Made by a program: the position numbers and the translations under genes
Notes under the pieces: generated by a model
What the model saw: the letters and a program-made list of their open reading frames with translations, nothing else
Database searches by the model: none
What the model was told of the DNA's origin: nothing
Part shown: piece after piece, positions 37,015-49,400 of the stretch
Layout: each line of letters begins with the position of its first letter
Position numbering within the stretch: position 1 is the first letter of the stretch
NCBI GenBank assembly: GCA_013398055.1
Contig: VZRS01003930.1
Span: 5,867-69,866 of the forward strand
Length of the DNA stretch: 64,000 bases
Direction: 5' to 3'
Origin: Ifrita kowaldi
Taxonomy: Eukaryota > Chordata > Aves > Passeriformes > Cinclosomatidae

Positions 37015-40000
37015 GGGTGGGGTGGTGAGATGTCTTCCTTGCATACCTTGCATGATTGTACAAACTCAGGCTTTGTGCCAAGCAAAAGGAAATAGTTTTT
37101 CCTGTTTCCTCAGGTAGGCAAATGCCATTTCTTGCTGTTTTTGGTGAATTCTTGTATCTCTTAATTTGGCAACACAGTGTGTTCTGGACAGCATGTGTCA
37201 GATTTTTCCCTGTTACCTTACTTTAATACTGTGCTGAATATAGATGTTATCATAAGCTGTATTGTGCCTGCACACTTCAGCCAAACTTTCAGATAAAATG
37301 GGCAGCAGCTGTAGTGTGTGTTGTGGTGACCATCTAAAATGTTGCTTTCTTCCAGCATTGCTATTTGCTCTCTCATATTGTATTGCAGGGTTTACATTTC
37401 TTTATTGCTAGATTTCTGTAGGTCTTCAAAACTTGGAATTGACTAAGAGCTCTACAGACCATTAGTGGACAATTTTAATGAAACTTCTTTTTGAATGGTC
37501 CTGTCCATACCATCTTTGTGCTCTGTTACCACCCCATTTTTCAGAAGTGGATAAAGTGTCTCTTGGCTGCAGAGGGTTACACCTCCCCTGGCTCAGTATT
37601 TGAGGCGAGTACACCAGTCTGTGTTCTGGAGTGGCTGTGGGGGTGTGCTGACTCCTGCTGACACTCGCAGGGCTCTATATTCTGCTAGAGAGGTGGTTTT
37701 TGCATACTGAACTACACAGTAATTTTCCTGGTGAGTGTGGTGCGGAATCTGTGAGTTCAGGCTTTAACGTGAATGAAATGTTAAGCAACATTGACTCAAA
37801 ATGTTGAGGTTGCTGTGAAATGCTGTGAAGCTGGGTCCTGAGATGGTGTAAAGGGCAGATTGAAACAAAATGTCATGGGCCGGACACTGTGATGACTTCA
37901 GTCATCAGTGGGAGGCTTTCTGAGTTCTTGTCTGTTTAATTATAGAGTGGTTTCCCCATGTATTTAGTAACATCATTCATTCCAAGCATTTGAAAATCAC
38001 AATGAATGTATCAATCTATTCAAACTAGACTCTTGCAATTTAAGAAGGCACTGGTTTTTTTGGGGTTTTTTTTCAGTTGGGTTTTGTAGTTTTCATTGTT
38101 TTGTAAATGTCATTAGCTTTTCTTTGCCATAAAGGATGACATTCAGGAGCACGTTGAAAGCTATCAGCATAAGAGTTTCCCTGAAGTCTGGTGTTATGTG
38201 GTGATGGGACTTTAACAGGAACAGCACTGTTGTGAGCAGTAGCACCACTGAGTGTCCACAGTTTTAAGGTGTCTCTCCTTCTAAGGGTGTTGGAGAGGTG
38301 GAATCCAAAGGACATGTGATGTGGAACAGCTTGAAGGCTGGAGTGCAAATAGGTTAACTTTGAAAACATTGCCTGACACAGATTTGTGTATGTAAAACAC
38401 TTTTTTTAAGGGCATCGGAAATATCGGTATGCAAATTCTAACAGGTTTTATTCTGAGATTCACAGCTTTGACTTGATGCTTTTGTTTATAACTGGTTTCT
38501 GAATTATTTTACCTGGTGGATTCTTGCTGAAAAAATTATACTCTGCACAGCATTTCTTTTAAAATGTTTCTATTATCAACTAATTGGCAACAGTCAAGCT
38601 TGTCAAAGTTTAGGTGCCAAGAAAATGCAGACTGTGCTTAAAATATCCTTGACTAAAGCTTTTTTAGCCATCAGGTAAAAGCGTACTTTCAGCTTTACAG
38701 TAAGCAGAGGTAGACAGAACAATGTATTAATAAAAGCTTATCAGAGAGGCATTGGTGTTTTCAAGGCATGATCTGGAGCTATTTAAATCTAATTGACCCT
38801 TGTATCTTACTATACACAGAATTTGTGGAAATGAATGCATGTGATATAATGGCATTCTATCCCCCTGTGGTTTCTTCCTGCCAATTGTCATCATTTCACT
38901 TGTGTTGTACCCCAAAAGCCAGAGGGCTCCCTTTAAAAGAGGATGTTCACTTGACATTAGGGTCTGAGGTGTAAAATTTTTAGACTGTGAATTATGTAGC
39001 TGTATTTCATGCCAACTTTTTTGTTTGTTGAATAGTAAGTGGTAGGCTTGAGGTAACACATGGTTTATGTGATAACTGTCTGTCTCGAAGCTGTGTGACT
39101 CCAAGGAAAGTCAGATACCTGTGTTTGAAATTTCTATTCCTATTCTCATACCAAAAATGATGCTTTCTGATTTTCAATCAAATTTCAATTAAAACATAAC
39201 AGTATTTTGAGAAGTTGAATTTAGCTGTGTTTTTACTGGGATTAAGCCAGAAAAAAAAAAGGAGAGTGTCACATGGAAGTTGAAAATAGTATTCATTTAC
39301 ATTCAGGTGTGTGCTTTGAGAGCGCTTTAAAGTAAGCATCTGGAAAAGGCTGGGTATGCATTGGCACATGACGTTCCCCTTTCTTTTCAGAAGAGGAGAT
39401 GGCAGGAACAGACTCCTACTCCACTTTCCTTTTGTTTTTGGTTTCATTTTATTCTCCTGAAAGTTAGTTTCTTTCAAAAAGAAGTTTCTCCTGGGACTGC
39501 AGCTGTGTAAGAGTACTTTTCTCTTTTTCCCCTACATTTTCCAGTATGTAGGTATAAATGTCCTGGTTAGAGGACTGAATACCATATTGTATCCCAGAAA
39601 TCTTAGATTATGACTGAGAAAGCATTCTTATACTTTGCAGACTTTAACTTTTACTTTGTTTTGATATAGAACCATGGGAGAATATATGAGAATGTTTTCA
39701 AGCTTATAAATATGAATTTGTTTAAAAACTAAATGGCTTTATACACAATTTACACAGGGGTTTCCCTTCTTGGTATTACCTATTTTCCCATCTGTCAACT
39801 TCTTTTCTTCAAAATCTGCTTCTATCTCTACGTGTTTGAGGACCATGTTTTTTTTTGTTTAGAGACTTTCCCACTACTGTGTAATTTTCTTACATTAGAA
39901 CTTTTTAATTATTTGGTGGTAGTAATTAGCAAGTTTTATTTAATTCTGGCATCTAAGCTTATAACTTTTTTTTTTTAACGGGGTATTAGAATTAAGTCTT

Positions 40001-43000
40001 CTTTGTCTGTATTCCATTACTTGTTTAGAAATTAAAAAATAACCAACAGCTTACTGGCAGCTTCTAAAAGTTCCCTCTGGTCTTGCACGTGTTTTACTGG
40101 ACTTAATGCTGAAAGCCACAGAATGTCTCTTGTGGCAGCCCTGTCTGGACCACAGTTGTCCCCCCTCCTGAAGCTGCTTGTGCTGCCTTTTTGGATACAC
40201 TCTGCTGATCTAGAGGGTGACCTCTGGTTTTATTAATGGTGAAGAGAGACAGATTTCCCCATCATAACCAGTTCCAGCTCTTGCTAAGTTGCCGTGTTGC
40301 CTTGAAGCTTTTTCTGGGGCTGATTGTAAGGTGACTGGTAAATGTGCCACCTATTGCTGGTGCTGAGTGGAGGGTGTCTGCAGTGCACAGGCTCTGCTGA
40401 GTTGTTAAAGGCCAGGGAAGGTACTGAATGCTTTGTGACCCAACTGAGAAGAAAAGGATTGAAGATTTTAGTATCAGAGTTTATAATCTCTGTCATTTAA
40501 TGGAAAATGTCCCGGCATAATGCTGCTGCTAGGAAGGCAGCACAGAATTTAAGTTTTTGTTTCAAATAACTTTCCAAAAATGTGAACTCATTAGAGGAGT
40601 ATTTTGTACCCCTTTTATTCAAGTCAGCTTGTGAAGCTTCAGGTAGGTATGTGGTGATGGCAGAAAGTCATCCTTGGTGATGTTGTTATGACACCACTGA
40701 GACAGGGAAAACTGGCAGGGCTAAATTACAGCGAATTGTGCTTATGAACCAAAGTTGCTGTAAATTTCTTGAGACCATGTCCGAATGTATTAGAATACGA
40801 CACCTTCAGCTTTCTGTGGGAGGTGAGGCAAATGTGTGTTTCAATATAAGGTAATTCAAAGTCCATTAAAAAAAAAAACCCAAAACTTTAAACATTATCT
40901 TTTTGTTCTTTCTCCTTGAAAGAAAATGGCCTAGAAAATTTCAGTTGCCCTCTGTGGAGTGCAGTGCTGAATTTACTGTTTCTTCAATTGTGAGGTAGGA
41001 AAATTACATGCTGATCCCCGGTACAAATCTCATCACATCTTTGAATACTGTAGTGTCTCTGTTGTGTTTGAGGTTCATTTCAATTCTAATATCACCTGCA
41101 TCCATGGAGGTTATTACCCAATGCAAGTGAAAGCTGCTGGCTGCCCTTCACAGTCCGTGGTGTGACAGTGGCCTTTTGCAGGGACACAGCACGTGCCAGC
41201 GCATTCCTGGTGCTTGACCCAGGAAAAGCTGTCTCGCCCCAGAAGCTGGAACTGCTGTCAGAAGCCTGCCACCTTCCAGGTGACCTGTTAAACACTGCCC
41301 CAGGTTTCACGTGGCTTAATGTTATCTGTAGGCTCATTCTTCTGCAGAGTTGTGCCTTGTGTCTGTCCCTGCCCACACTCCCCTCCCCAGGCTAAAAACG
41401 TGTGTCTCTTCACATGATTTCTTTTTAAATGATTAGTGGAGGCAGGATAAGCTCTCAAATCATTTTACTGAATGCTGCAAATAGTGGTGTGTGACTTTTC
41501 TGATGTATTTTTGTCTTCTAATGCGCCAACAGTTGGGGAGGGGGTGACCAGTTGAGGCTGTGGGATGAGTTCACCTGTGGCAGACCTCACTGCAGTGGAG
41601 TGGAGGTGCTCCCCTTCTGTTCTTCTTCCCAAGCCGGCTGTGTTGTCTCTAACTTCTTGCGGGCCAGAATGTGGGCAAGAGCAGGCAAGTGTGATCAGGA
41701 GCTACACCCTGGCTGGCCAACATGCCAGGAAGCCCGGGGGTGCTGCGGAGGCTTTTGGGGATCCCTGGGGTCAGGCCAAGCTGCTGGAGGTGGCTTTGAG
41801 CTGTCAGGGCTGTTGCTTTTGAGAGACAGGAGGGCAGACATGCCTGGGTACGTGCCCACTCTGTGATTACATGGCCTGTTTCTGTAGGAAATTATGTTAC
41901 TAATTTTTTTTTAATGGGACTAAACGGAAGAGCCTTTATTGAAAGGCTTACTTTTAAGTTTGGTTGTTGTTGGTTTTTTTTTTCCTTTCTATTCAAAACA
42001 GACAGCTGAGCTCTTTCCCCAAATGTGTCCCTTCTATTGAATACAGTGAACTCTTTGTAATACAGACCTGTCTGTAAAAAAGTTCAGTTTAAGTTTTATT
42101 ACAATTTCTCTGCTGTACTATGCTGAATTTTGTGTGGAAAAATAGTGAAATCTTCCTGGTATCACTTACCTAGGGCATGTAGCAGAGTTGCTTGAGGTGA
42201 AGTGGAAGCTTTGATCTTTGTGCCATCAACAGCTGCAGTAAATGAAATCCTTCTGGATGTACACACCTAAAGCAGGGAGTGGAGAACAGTGTGTATGGCA
42301 TTTCAGCTGGTGCAGGAGCAGGTCTGACTGTGCATGTTCACTTGTGAGAAGTGTACATCAGCAGCATCACATCTCTGTCACTGTGAGAATTTTAATTCAC
42401 CTCCTCTTGGTGTAAGTTTTCTGCAATACTGCCTAAGTAGGATGGGGAATACGAGAGGCTTTTTCCCTGTCAGTTTCTCTCACTGGATAAAAGAAGGATT
42501 GAAAGAATGGCAGAGAAACAACTCAGAAGGTTGCTGCTCCACAACAGTTGAATCCAGTGGAAATCGGTGCAGTCTTTGTCTTATCCTGTCCCTTGTCCCA
42601 CCCCTGGCTCTCACTAAGTTGGCAGGAAATTACTGAATACAGATAGCCACTATCTGATGGTTTATTGAGAACCTGGCCTGGCTTGCCAGAGGTTTGGGTG
42701 AGTGGTGGTGCTTGATCCAAGGGAGGAGTGGCATCTGGCAACACCAGCCTGGGCTGCCCAGCACTGGCAGGAGCTACAGCCTGGGAAGAACAGCTGACTC
42801 CTTAGAAGCAGCTTGTGGTCTGACAGCCCCTGTGAGTGTTATTGTTTGTAAGTATTACGGAGCCTGGGATCCCACTGATCTGAGGACACTCGGAATTTCC
42901 AGAGTTGGTTTGTTTGCTCCTAGAATAGTTGCCCTTGTTACCATAACGGCAGCATGAGGAGGAATGGGGCTAGCTTGGTGTTTTCTTGGGAGCTCTTCTG

Positions 43001-43114
43001 TATTGTGCAGAGCAGGGTGATGCTTATGCATGGTAGTAAATATCTGTGAACAGAAGAAAAAAATTAAGAAGTAAACTTTTAGAACGGAAAGTAGACAGGA
43101 GTGATTGGAAAAAT

Positions 43115-43510
43115 ATCATAGAATCATGGAATGATCTGGGTTGGAAGGGACCTTAAAGCTCATTTTATTCCAACCCCCTGCCATGGGCAGGGACACCTTC
43201 CACTAGACCAGATTGCTCAGAGTTCTATCCAGCCTGAACACTCCCAGGGCTGGGGCATCCACAGCTTCTCTGGGCAACCTGTGCCAGTGCCTCACTGCCC
43301 TGACAGTAGAGAATTTCTTCCTAATATTAATCTACACCTACTGTCAGTGTGAAGCCATTCACCCTTGTCCTGTCACTCCAGGCCCTTGTAAATAGTCTCT
43401 CTCCATCTTTCCTGTAGGCTCCCTTCAGGTACTGGAAGGCCACAATTAGGTCATCCCAAAGCCTTCTCTTTTTCAGCCTGAATAGCCCCATTTCTCTCAG
43501 CCTTTTCTCA
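43115..43510 (-). mobile_element. CR1 LINE 3' fragment, antisense in intron 1
   Basis: On the minus strand this is a near-complete CR1 3' end. The + strand begins 'ATCATAGAATCATGGAATGA' and continues with 'CCATGGGCAGGGACACCTTC' and 'CCTTGTCCTGTCACTCCAGG', ending in 'TTTCTCTCAGCCTTTTCTCA' near 43510. This type is common in songbird genomes, as far as I recall. It shares its subfamily with the copy at 46091-46486, in the same orientation 3 kb away. No coding capacity. Confidence 0.95.
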
Positions 43511-43547
43511 TGCGTGTATGTGTATCTTGCTTTAGCAGGGTATTTAG

Positions 43548-43605
43548 CAGGATTAGATGATCTCCAGAAGCCTCTTCCAACCCCTGCTTCTGTGGTTCTG
43601 TATGT
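43548..43605 (+). mobile_element. Short CR1 3' tail remnant
   Basis: 'CAGGATTAGATGATCTCCAG' followed by 'CTTCCAACCCC' and 'TGTGGTTCTGTATG' matches the last 60 bases of a CR1 3' UTR on the + strand. It sits 40 bases from the 5' end of an oppositely oriented CR1, with 3' ends pointing outward. Confidence 0.7.
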
Positions 43606-46090
43606 GTGGATTTATGTTCACACAGTTTGCTGTGTATCTGTCATCCTCCAGCCTCCTTCTCCTTTCTATCTGTATAACGTTGCCTCTGACTGAGCAACCA
43701 TGGCTTTGCCATGGCTAGTGCGTGGTTTTGGCAGGTCTCTTGGTGTTAAGGTGGGACTGGGGCTGTGAACCACTGGTACTGTGGCAGTGCCCAGCTGTTG
43801 TCCATGGGTGGGCTCTCAGAGGAATCCTCCTGAATTTTATATGTAGTTTACAGATTATATGTGCTGGTGCTTTGAATGACCTGTCCCGCTGTCGCCAGTA
43901 ACTAATCACCCAACAGACTTGAATTGGAGCAGAGAGATTTTTGCTAATTACTGTCACAGTTACTGGAGTATGTAAGAATCAAGAGTGATTTTTGTGAAGC
44001 AGGTTTTCCCGTGGTGGTTTCAGCAAACACAACCTGAAGTTTAACTTGTGTCTAGTTAAGTGAAACTGGAGATCTCATTGGTTTTACTGTAGTTAATTAA
44101 TTTTAGAGCTGCTGTCATTACTATTGGGAAGCTCACTGTTATGCTGAGCAGAGTATGGAGAAATCATGATGGTTTAAAATACACAGACCTCAAAATTCTC
44201 AGTAATTATACATTTCTGATGCCTTTTTGTTTTCAGTAAGCACTAGGGCTCCTTTGTTGATTATCATCCTGTCACTGAGGCTCATTTAGGAGTAGCTATC
44301 AGTAACAACTAGAAACATGGACTCAAGCAACAGTGTTCATGAATCAGTTCTTAGACTAATTTTAAAATTCCCCCCTGTGAACTGAGCAGGTGGTTTTCCT
44401 GCTCATTGCAAGTGTATTCCCCATGCAGATGATGATTTGGCTCGTAATTTCTGGATGCTTTTTTGTAAATAACTGTCAGAGGTGGGTTTGCTTTATATTT
44501 AGTGTCAGAGAATACAAACCAAACTCCTCAAGCCTCTCCTTAAAATCTTAATTCAAGATGTTTAACTGTTAGCTTGAATAAAGACAAACGTATATGCTGA
44601 GAATGAAAAAGATTTTTTTTTTGGCCACATATGAGGCTCAGAATAGTGAGTGTTTATATGAATTTATGGTCTTGTGTTGTGTAGAAACCTTAATATCAAA
44701 CTTTAAAATTCATTGAAACGTCACTCATTAAAGCATGGAAAGCACAGAAATATGGTGAGAGTATTTTGTGTGTTGTCTAGGGTTGATACAGGTTACATAA
44801 AGCTATGATGATGTAGAATCCTTCATTTAATTTTTGAGAGAGGAGTGTATGTACCTAAGTAGTGCCCTCAAGCCTTTTCCCCCTTGAAGTTTTATTTGGG
44901 CTAGGCTGTGGTTGGCTGAAAGTTCCTACCATACACTGTGTCCTTTTGCCTCCTTGAAGTAAGTTTTTGCTCTCAGTCCAGTTGCACTTTGTACAAGCTG
45001 CTGCTGTAATTGTCAGATTTTGGCAGCCTGTGCAGAGCAGTCCCGGACTGAAAATCTGCTGTCTTTGTGCATGTCCTTTGCTCTCCACAGGTGATTTTTG
45101 TCCGAGCCAAAGCTGAGGTGCATTTTGCATCTGTGTGTGTATAAAAATATATCTTTACCTACTTTCTTAGAGGATACAATGTCCTGTAAGAGGTTTCTCT
45201 TTTCATACCTGAACAAAAGGAAGCTCAGTTAGCAGATGCTGGGCCAGGGAACCTAATTCTGTTGTGCTTTAAGGAACACCTTACAGCGGGTGCAGAGATT
45301 TAACTTCATCTTTGCACTAGCAAAATAGTGCTTTTAAAAATATATGTATACATATAACCACTTTCTAATTTATATATTTTTATAAATACATTAATTCTGC
45401 ACAGACGTGGAGAAAAACCATGAGAACTGGGAAAAGCAAAGATGTTCAACAAAGCCTTCTGGAGCTGACTGCATGTTTTCCCTGTGCTTCAACTCAGTAT
45501 TTTCATGGAAGGAGTTAGTTTTTATTTGCCTGTTTGGAACTTGACCAACAGTATGTTTAGAAAATGGTTAATGTATCTGTGTTGCTGTAAGCTGTAATGT
45601 ACAGCGGTGTCTGTGGGCCTTTTAACTATTCCTAGGAGATATGATTAATGTGGCAGAAAATGATATTCACAGTAGTAATTGAGGGTCTTTAGTATGCTTG
45701 TCCTTTGTACGTTAAACTGTTTCTGTTTGTTTGTTTGTAGCAGAAACTTAAAGCCTGTTTATAGAGGATTGTATTCCTCTAAGCTCTCAATGTTCTTCTC
45801 ATTACAGCAGCATCATATGAGGAAACCAGCTTATTAGCTACTTGTCTGCAAGCAATGCCATTAGCAGGTCCTCTGCTGCTCAGGCTTCATTAGAATTGTC
45901 TTTAATATAGAATATATTTGCAATGTCATTTGAGTTTTCCTGCAACAAATAGGTCTTATAAATCAGTGTTGCACTAGAAAGTAAAGAAAGTGGGACTTGT
46001 GTGGAGGGCCTGAGTCAAGATGCCATTCTCAGCATTTGTATTTTCCTCTTTCTTTTTGCCTCTAAAAAAAGTATTCTTCCCTCAGGTATC
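43606..46090 (+). other. USP25: USP25 intron 1, middle part
   Basis: No recognised gene. A perfect 16-base palindrome (TATATGTATACATATA) lies at 45341-45356 within an AT-rich patch extending to about 45393. Confidence 0.7.
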
Positions 46091-46486
46091 AGAATCATGG
46101 CCTATGGGCAGGACACCTTCCACTGCACCAGGGTGTGCAGAGCCCCATCCAGCCTGGCCTTGGGCACTTCCAGGGGTGTGTAATCCACAACCACAACCTC
46201 CCAGGGCAACCTGTTCCAGTGCCTCACCACACTCACAGTAAAGAATATTTTCCTGATATACAGTCTAAACCTACTCTATGTAATTGGAAGCTGTCCCCCC
46301 TTGTCCTGTCGCTGCAGGCCCTTGTAAATAATCTCTCTCAATTTTTCTTGTAGACTCTTGTTATGTGGTGGAAGGCTGCAAGTCACCCCTAAGCCATCTC
46401 TGTTCCAGGCTGAACAGTCCCAATTCTCTCAGCTTTTCCCCATAGGAGAGGTGCTCCATACTTCCAATCAACTTGGTGCCCCTTGT
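46091..46486 (-). mobile_element. CR1 LINE 3' fragment, antisense, internally deleted
   Basis: The same CR1 type and orientation as the copy at 43115. The + strand reads 'AGAATCATGG' and passes directly to 'GGCAGGACACCTTCCACTGC', so about 50 bases next to the 3' tail are missing relative to the 43-kb copy. It then continues through 'CCTTGTCCTGTCGCTGCAGG' to 'ATAGGAGAGGTGCTCCATAC' and ends near 46486. It is more diverged than the 43-kb copy. Confidence 0.93.
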
Positions 46487-49400
46487 ACATTTTCATTATG
46501 TGCTGTTGAAATGTGAACTGTGTAGTGAGGCCATAGATCCTGTTTTCTCCTGCAAATGGTTGGATCATCTCATTCATTCCTGAGCATACAACTCTATCTG
46601 TGCTTGGAAATGGAAAAGAGTTGTTTTATCTTCTGAGTTTGTAAATGCTTGTGCTGCAAATGCAAACATTTGGATGCTGCCATGAATAAAGCCAAAGTTT
46701 ACATGTGCTTCTTCAGAAGCGACAGAGAGGAGAAAATAAACAGATCAAAAGGTGGCTAATTTTCCTCCCAAATTTATCTTCACTATAATTCAGTATTAGT
46801 CAGTTTATGAGATTTGCCTTGTCCAAAAAAAGAATTTGTGTAATTTAGCTTTTTGCTCTGATTGTAGGAAGTTATCAGAGTTTACAGTACTGTCGTGGAA
46901 CTAATTTGGGCACAGTATCTTCCTAAGCTGATTGTAGTGTAGATCCTTTTCTGCTTCACTGGTGCTGGCACAGCTACTGAATATGCTATTGTGTGAGGTT
47001 ATAAACCAGATAATCTTAATTGGGCATTTCCTGAGAGCAAGGGAGGGATGGCTGAAAAAGGAGACAATTGGAAATAAGGGCATGCATTCCTAATACACAG
47101 ATTTGGCTTCCATCCAGGAAAATGGGAGAATTTCCTGTTAGTTAAAATCTTCCAAGAGCTGAAAGCCTGAAGATACATAGTGCATACCTCGGGGATCCAG
47201 AGGAAGGGGAAAGGCTGGGAATAGCTTGTGCATGAAAGCCCCGAGGGAACAGTCTGCTGTGTGATATGGTGGGAGTGAGTGGTGTGAGCAGCTGGATCCC
47301 AGGGCAGCCATAGCATCAGTGAACCATCTCCTTTGTGTGGCCAAGGATTTGGGGTACCCTGTGGCAGCCGTACCAGCACAGTGTGGTGTCGTAGATCAGG
47401 TCCTGAGGGCGTTTTAGAGTTGAGTCAAATGCTGTTGAGGCTCCATGGAGAATGGGTGTGACCTGTGTGCACCTATGTCCTAGCACTGCAGACATTCCTG
47501 GAGTCTTGACTCACCAAACTGGAGGATCTCTGCTAGTGAAAAGATACGGAATCAGTCATGTAAATTTACAGATAGGATGGCAAACAGAAGTGGGTACAGG
47601 CAAATTTGAAAGAATGGAGGTGGATTTCTTAGCACCAGTAGTTGCACCTCGTTCTGTTGGAATGGTCTGGCTTGTGTCTCCATTTGAAAGAGAGGCTGCT
47701 TATTAAACTGAGTTAAAGTACAGTGAGTTATAATTCAGAATTTGAACCTCTGCTGAGGCAAGGTTGGAAAAAATAGGGAATCAGGAAAGAGCCGCTTTGA
47801 AAAGATACGGCAGCTTTTTTACATTAGAACTGGTAGTTGTGGTCTGAATCTTCCCTCACTGATCTGATTTCATGAGCATGCATTGGTGTAGGTACTTCAG
47901 ACTCTTGTAAATACTTGTCTGCTGCCTTCTTAATTTTTAATCTTTGTTTTAGCATAGGGTGAGCTCTTTTGGATATTTTTGGGTATAGCCTTTGGATGAA
48001 TTATGATTGTTTAATATATCTATGTGTTTTTAGACATTTCAGGTTCTAAATGCTACAGTCACTTCAGCTCAAGTTAGCCCAAACTTCACGAAAACTAAAG
48101 CTTTTAGGGTAAATGTAATCAGAACGAGCATTAATAGGCATGAGGAGGGCGGCTAGCTTCATATGTAGAAGTCTGTCTGTAGTATTGTATTAAATATTTC
48201 TTATCGTACAGAAGAGACTTAACTGTTCAGCAGTTGCATTAGAAATTTATCTCCAAGCTTCAGTCATGGGTAATAGTAAAATAAGTTTCCTGTATGCCAC
48301 AATAACCAGAGCTAAAGGAATATTATTCAAAACAAATAAAATTTACTCATTTTGACTTTTGTAGAGTAGTACAGATGCACTAAATAAAGTCACATCAGGA
48401 ATTAAGTAATACTGAATATGGTTGCAGTTGTTTCATAAGCATCTTAGGTGAAAAGAAAAGCAGAAAGAAAATTAAATTTCAGCCCCTGATAGTCAATGAG
48501 GAGAGGGTTTGATAGTAGCTGTCTGCTCAGTCACTTGTAATGAAAAGAAATAGAATTTCTTGTGTTAATATAGTTTCATGGGTGATAAGAAACTGTCATT
48601 ATAACAGTGAAGGGCAATAGTGACAAGTTAAACATCCAGTTGCAAGAAAGGTCAGTACACAGTAAAGATGATGCAGTTATGTCAGATTTGAGAGGATGAG
48701 GGCAGATGGTGAATTTGTGGAAGAGAAGACCATCAGTTGGAGTTTTTAGCTCCCTTATGCAGTTTTACAATTGTTTCTGAAGATCTGTTAGTCTGTTAGC
48801 AGGTATTAAAAGAATATGTTGATCAGGTGGAAATAATTTCAATTATACTTCTTCTAGAAAGGGGATGTATCCATTCTTTAAATTCTGCATGATTTGAAAT
48901 AAGTCAATTAGAAATTAATGGCAACTTGTCCACATGTAGCTGAAAAAACGGGAATGCCTAAGCCAGACAAATGCCCCAAAGCTCCGTTTAAGGTATTCAG
49001 GAGAACTGTTAATTTTCCTCTTAATTCCTGTCACTTCTAACTAGGGTAATTATGGATTCTCCATGTTGCTCTTTTAATTACCAGTTAGAAATTCTGAAGC
49101 TGAGTGCCTTAAACCCTTGGCCTTAAAAAGAAGTATACTTAGGTACTTAAATCATCTCTCGATGAGAAAGGAGCATCTCTGGGCTTGGTTCTGTTCTGTT
49201 AAATGTGTATGTCCTTGGGAAGGGGGCCTTGAGGCACAGCTTTTACACTGGAATACTGAAATGTGGATATAAACTACAGATGTCTAAGTTTATAAGTCAC
49301 AGCTGTGCTCATAAATTAACAGCCAATATTTTGAACTGCTAAGAGATTGATTGTTGGTAAACTGTCTCTTCTGCCTTTTCCCAGTCTCTGTGAACAATGA

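Larger units (their letters stand above)
31052..43114 (+). other. USP25: USP25 intron 1, first part
   Basis: No second gene is recognised. It holds a 19-bp direct repeat (31918-31936 and 31946-31964), a (TG)12 tract at 36061-36084, a perfect stem-loop at 36985-37014, and many T-rich, G-interrupted tracts (for example 34697-34740, 36285-36350, 38049-38075, 41965-41985). A moderately GC-rich patch at 41090-41870 holds frames of up to 104 codons without a recognised domain. Confidence 0.7.

Noticed and set aside
45341..45356. 16-base perfect palindrome
   Set aside because: It consists of alternating purine-pyrimidine AT-rich sequence, where palindromes are common.
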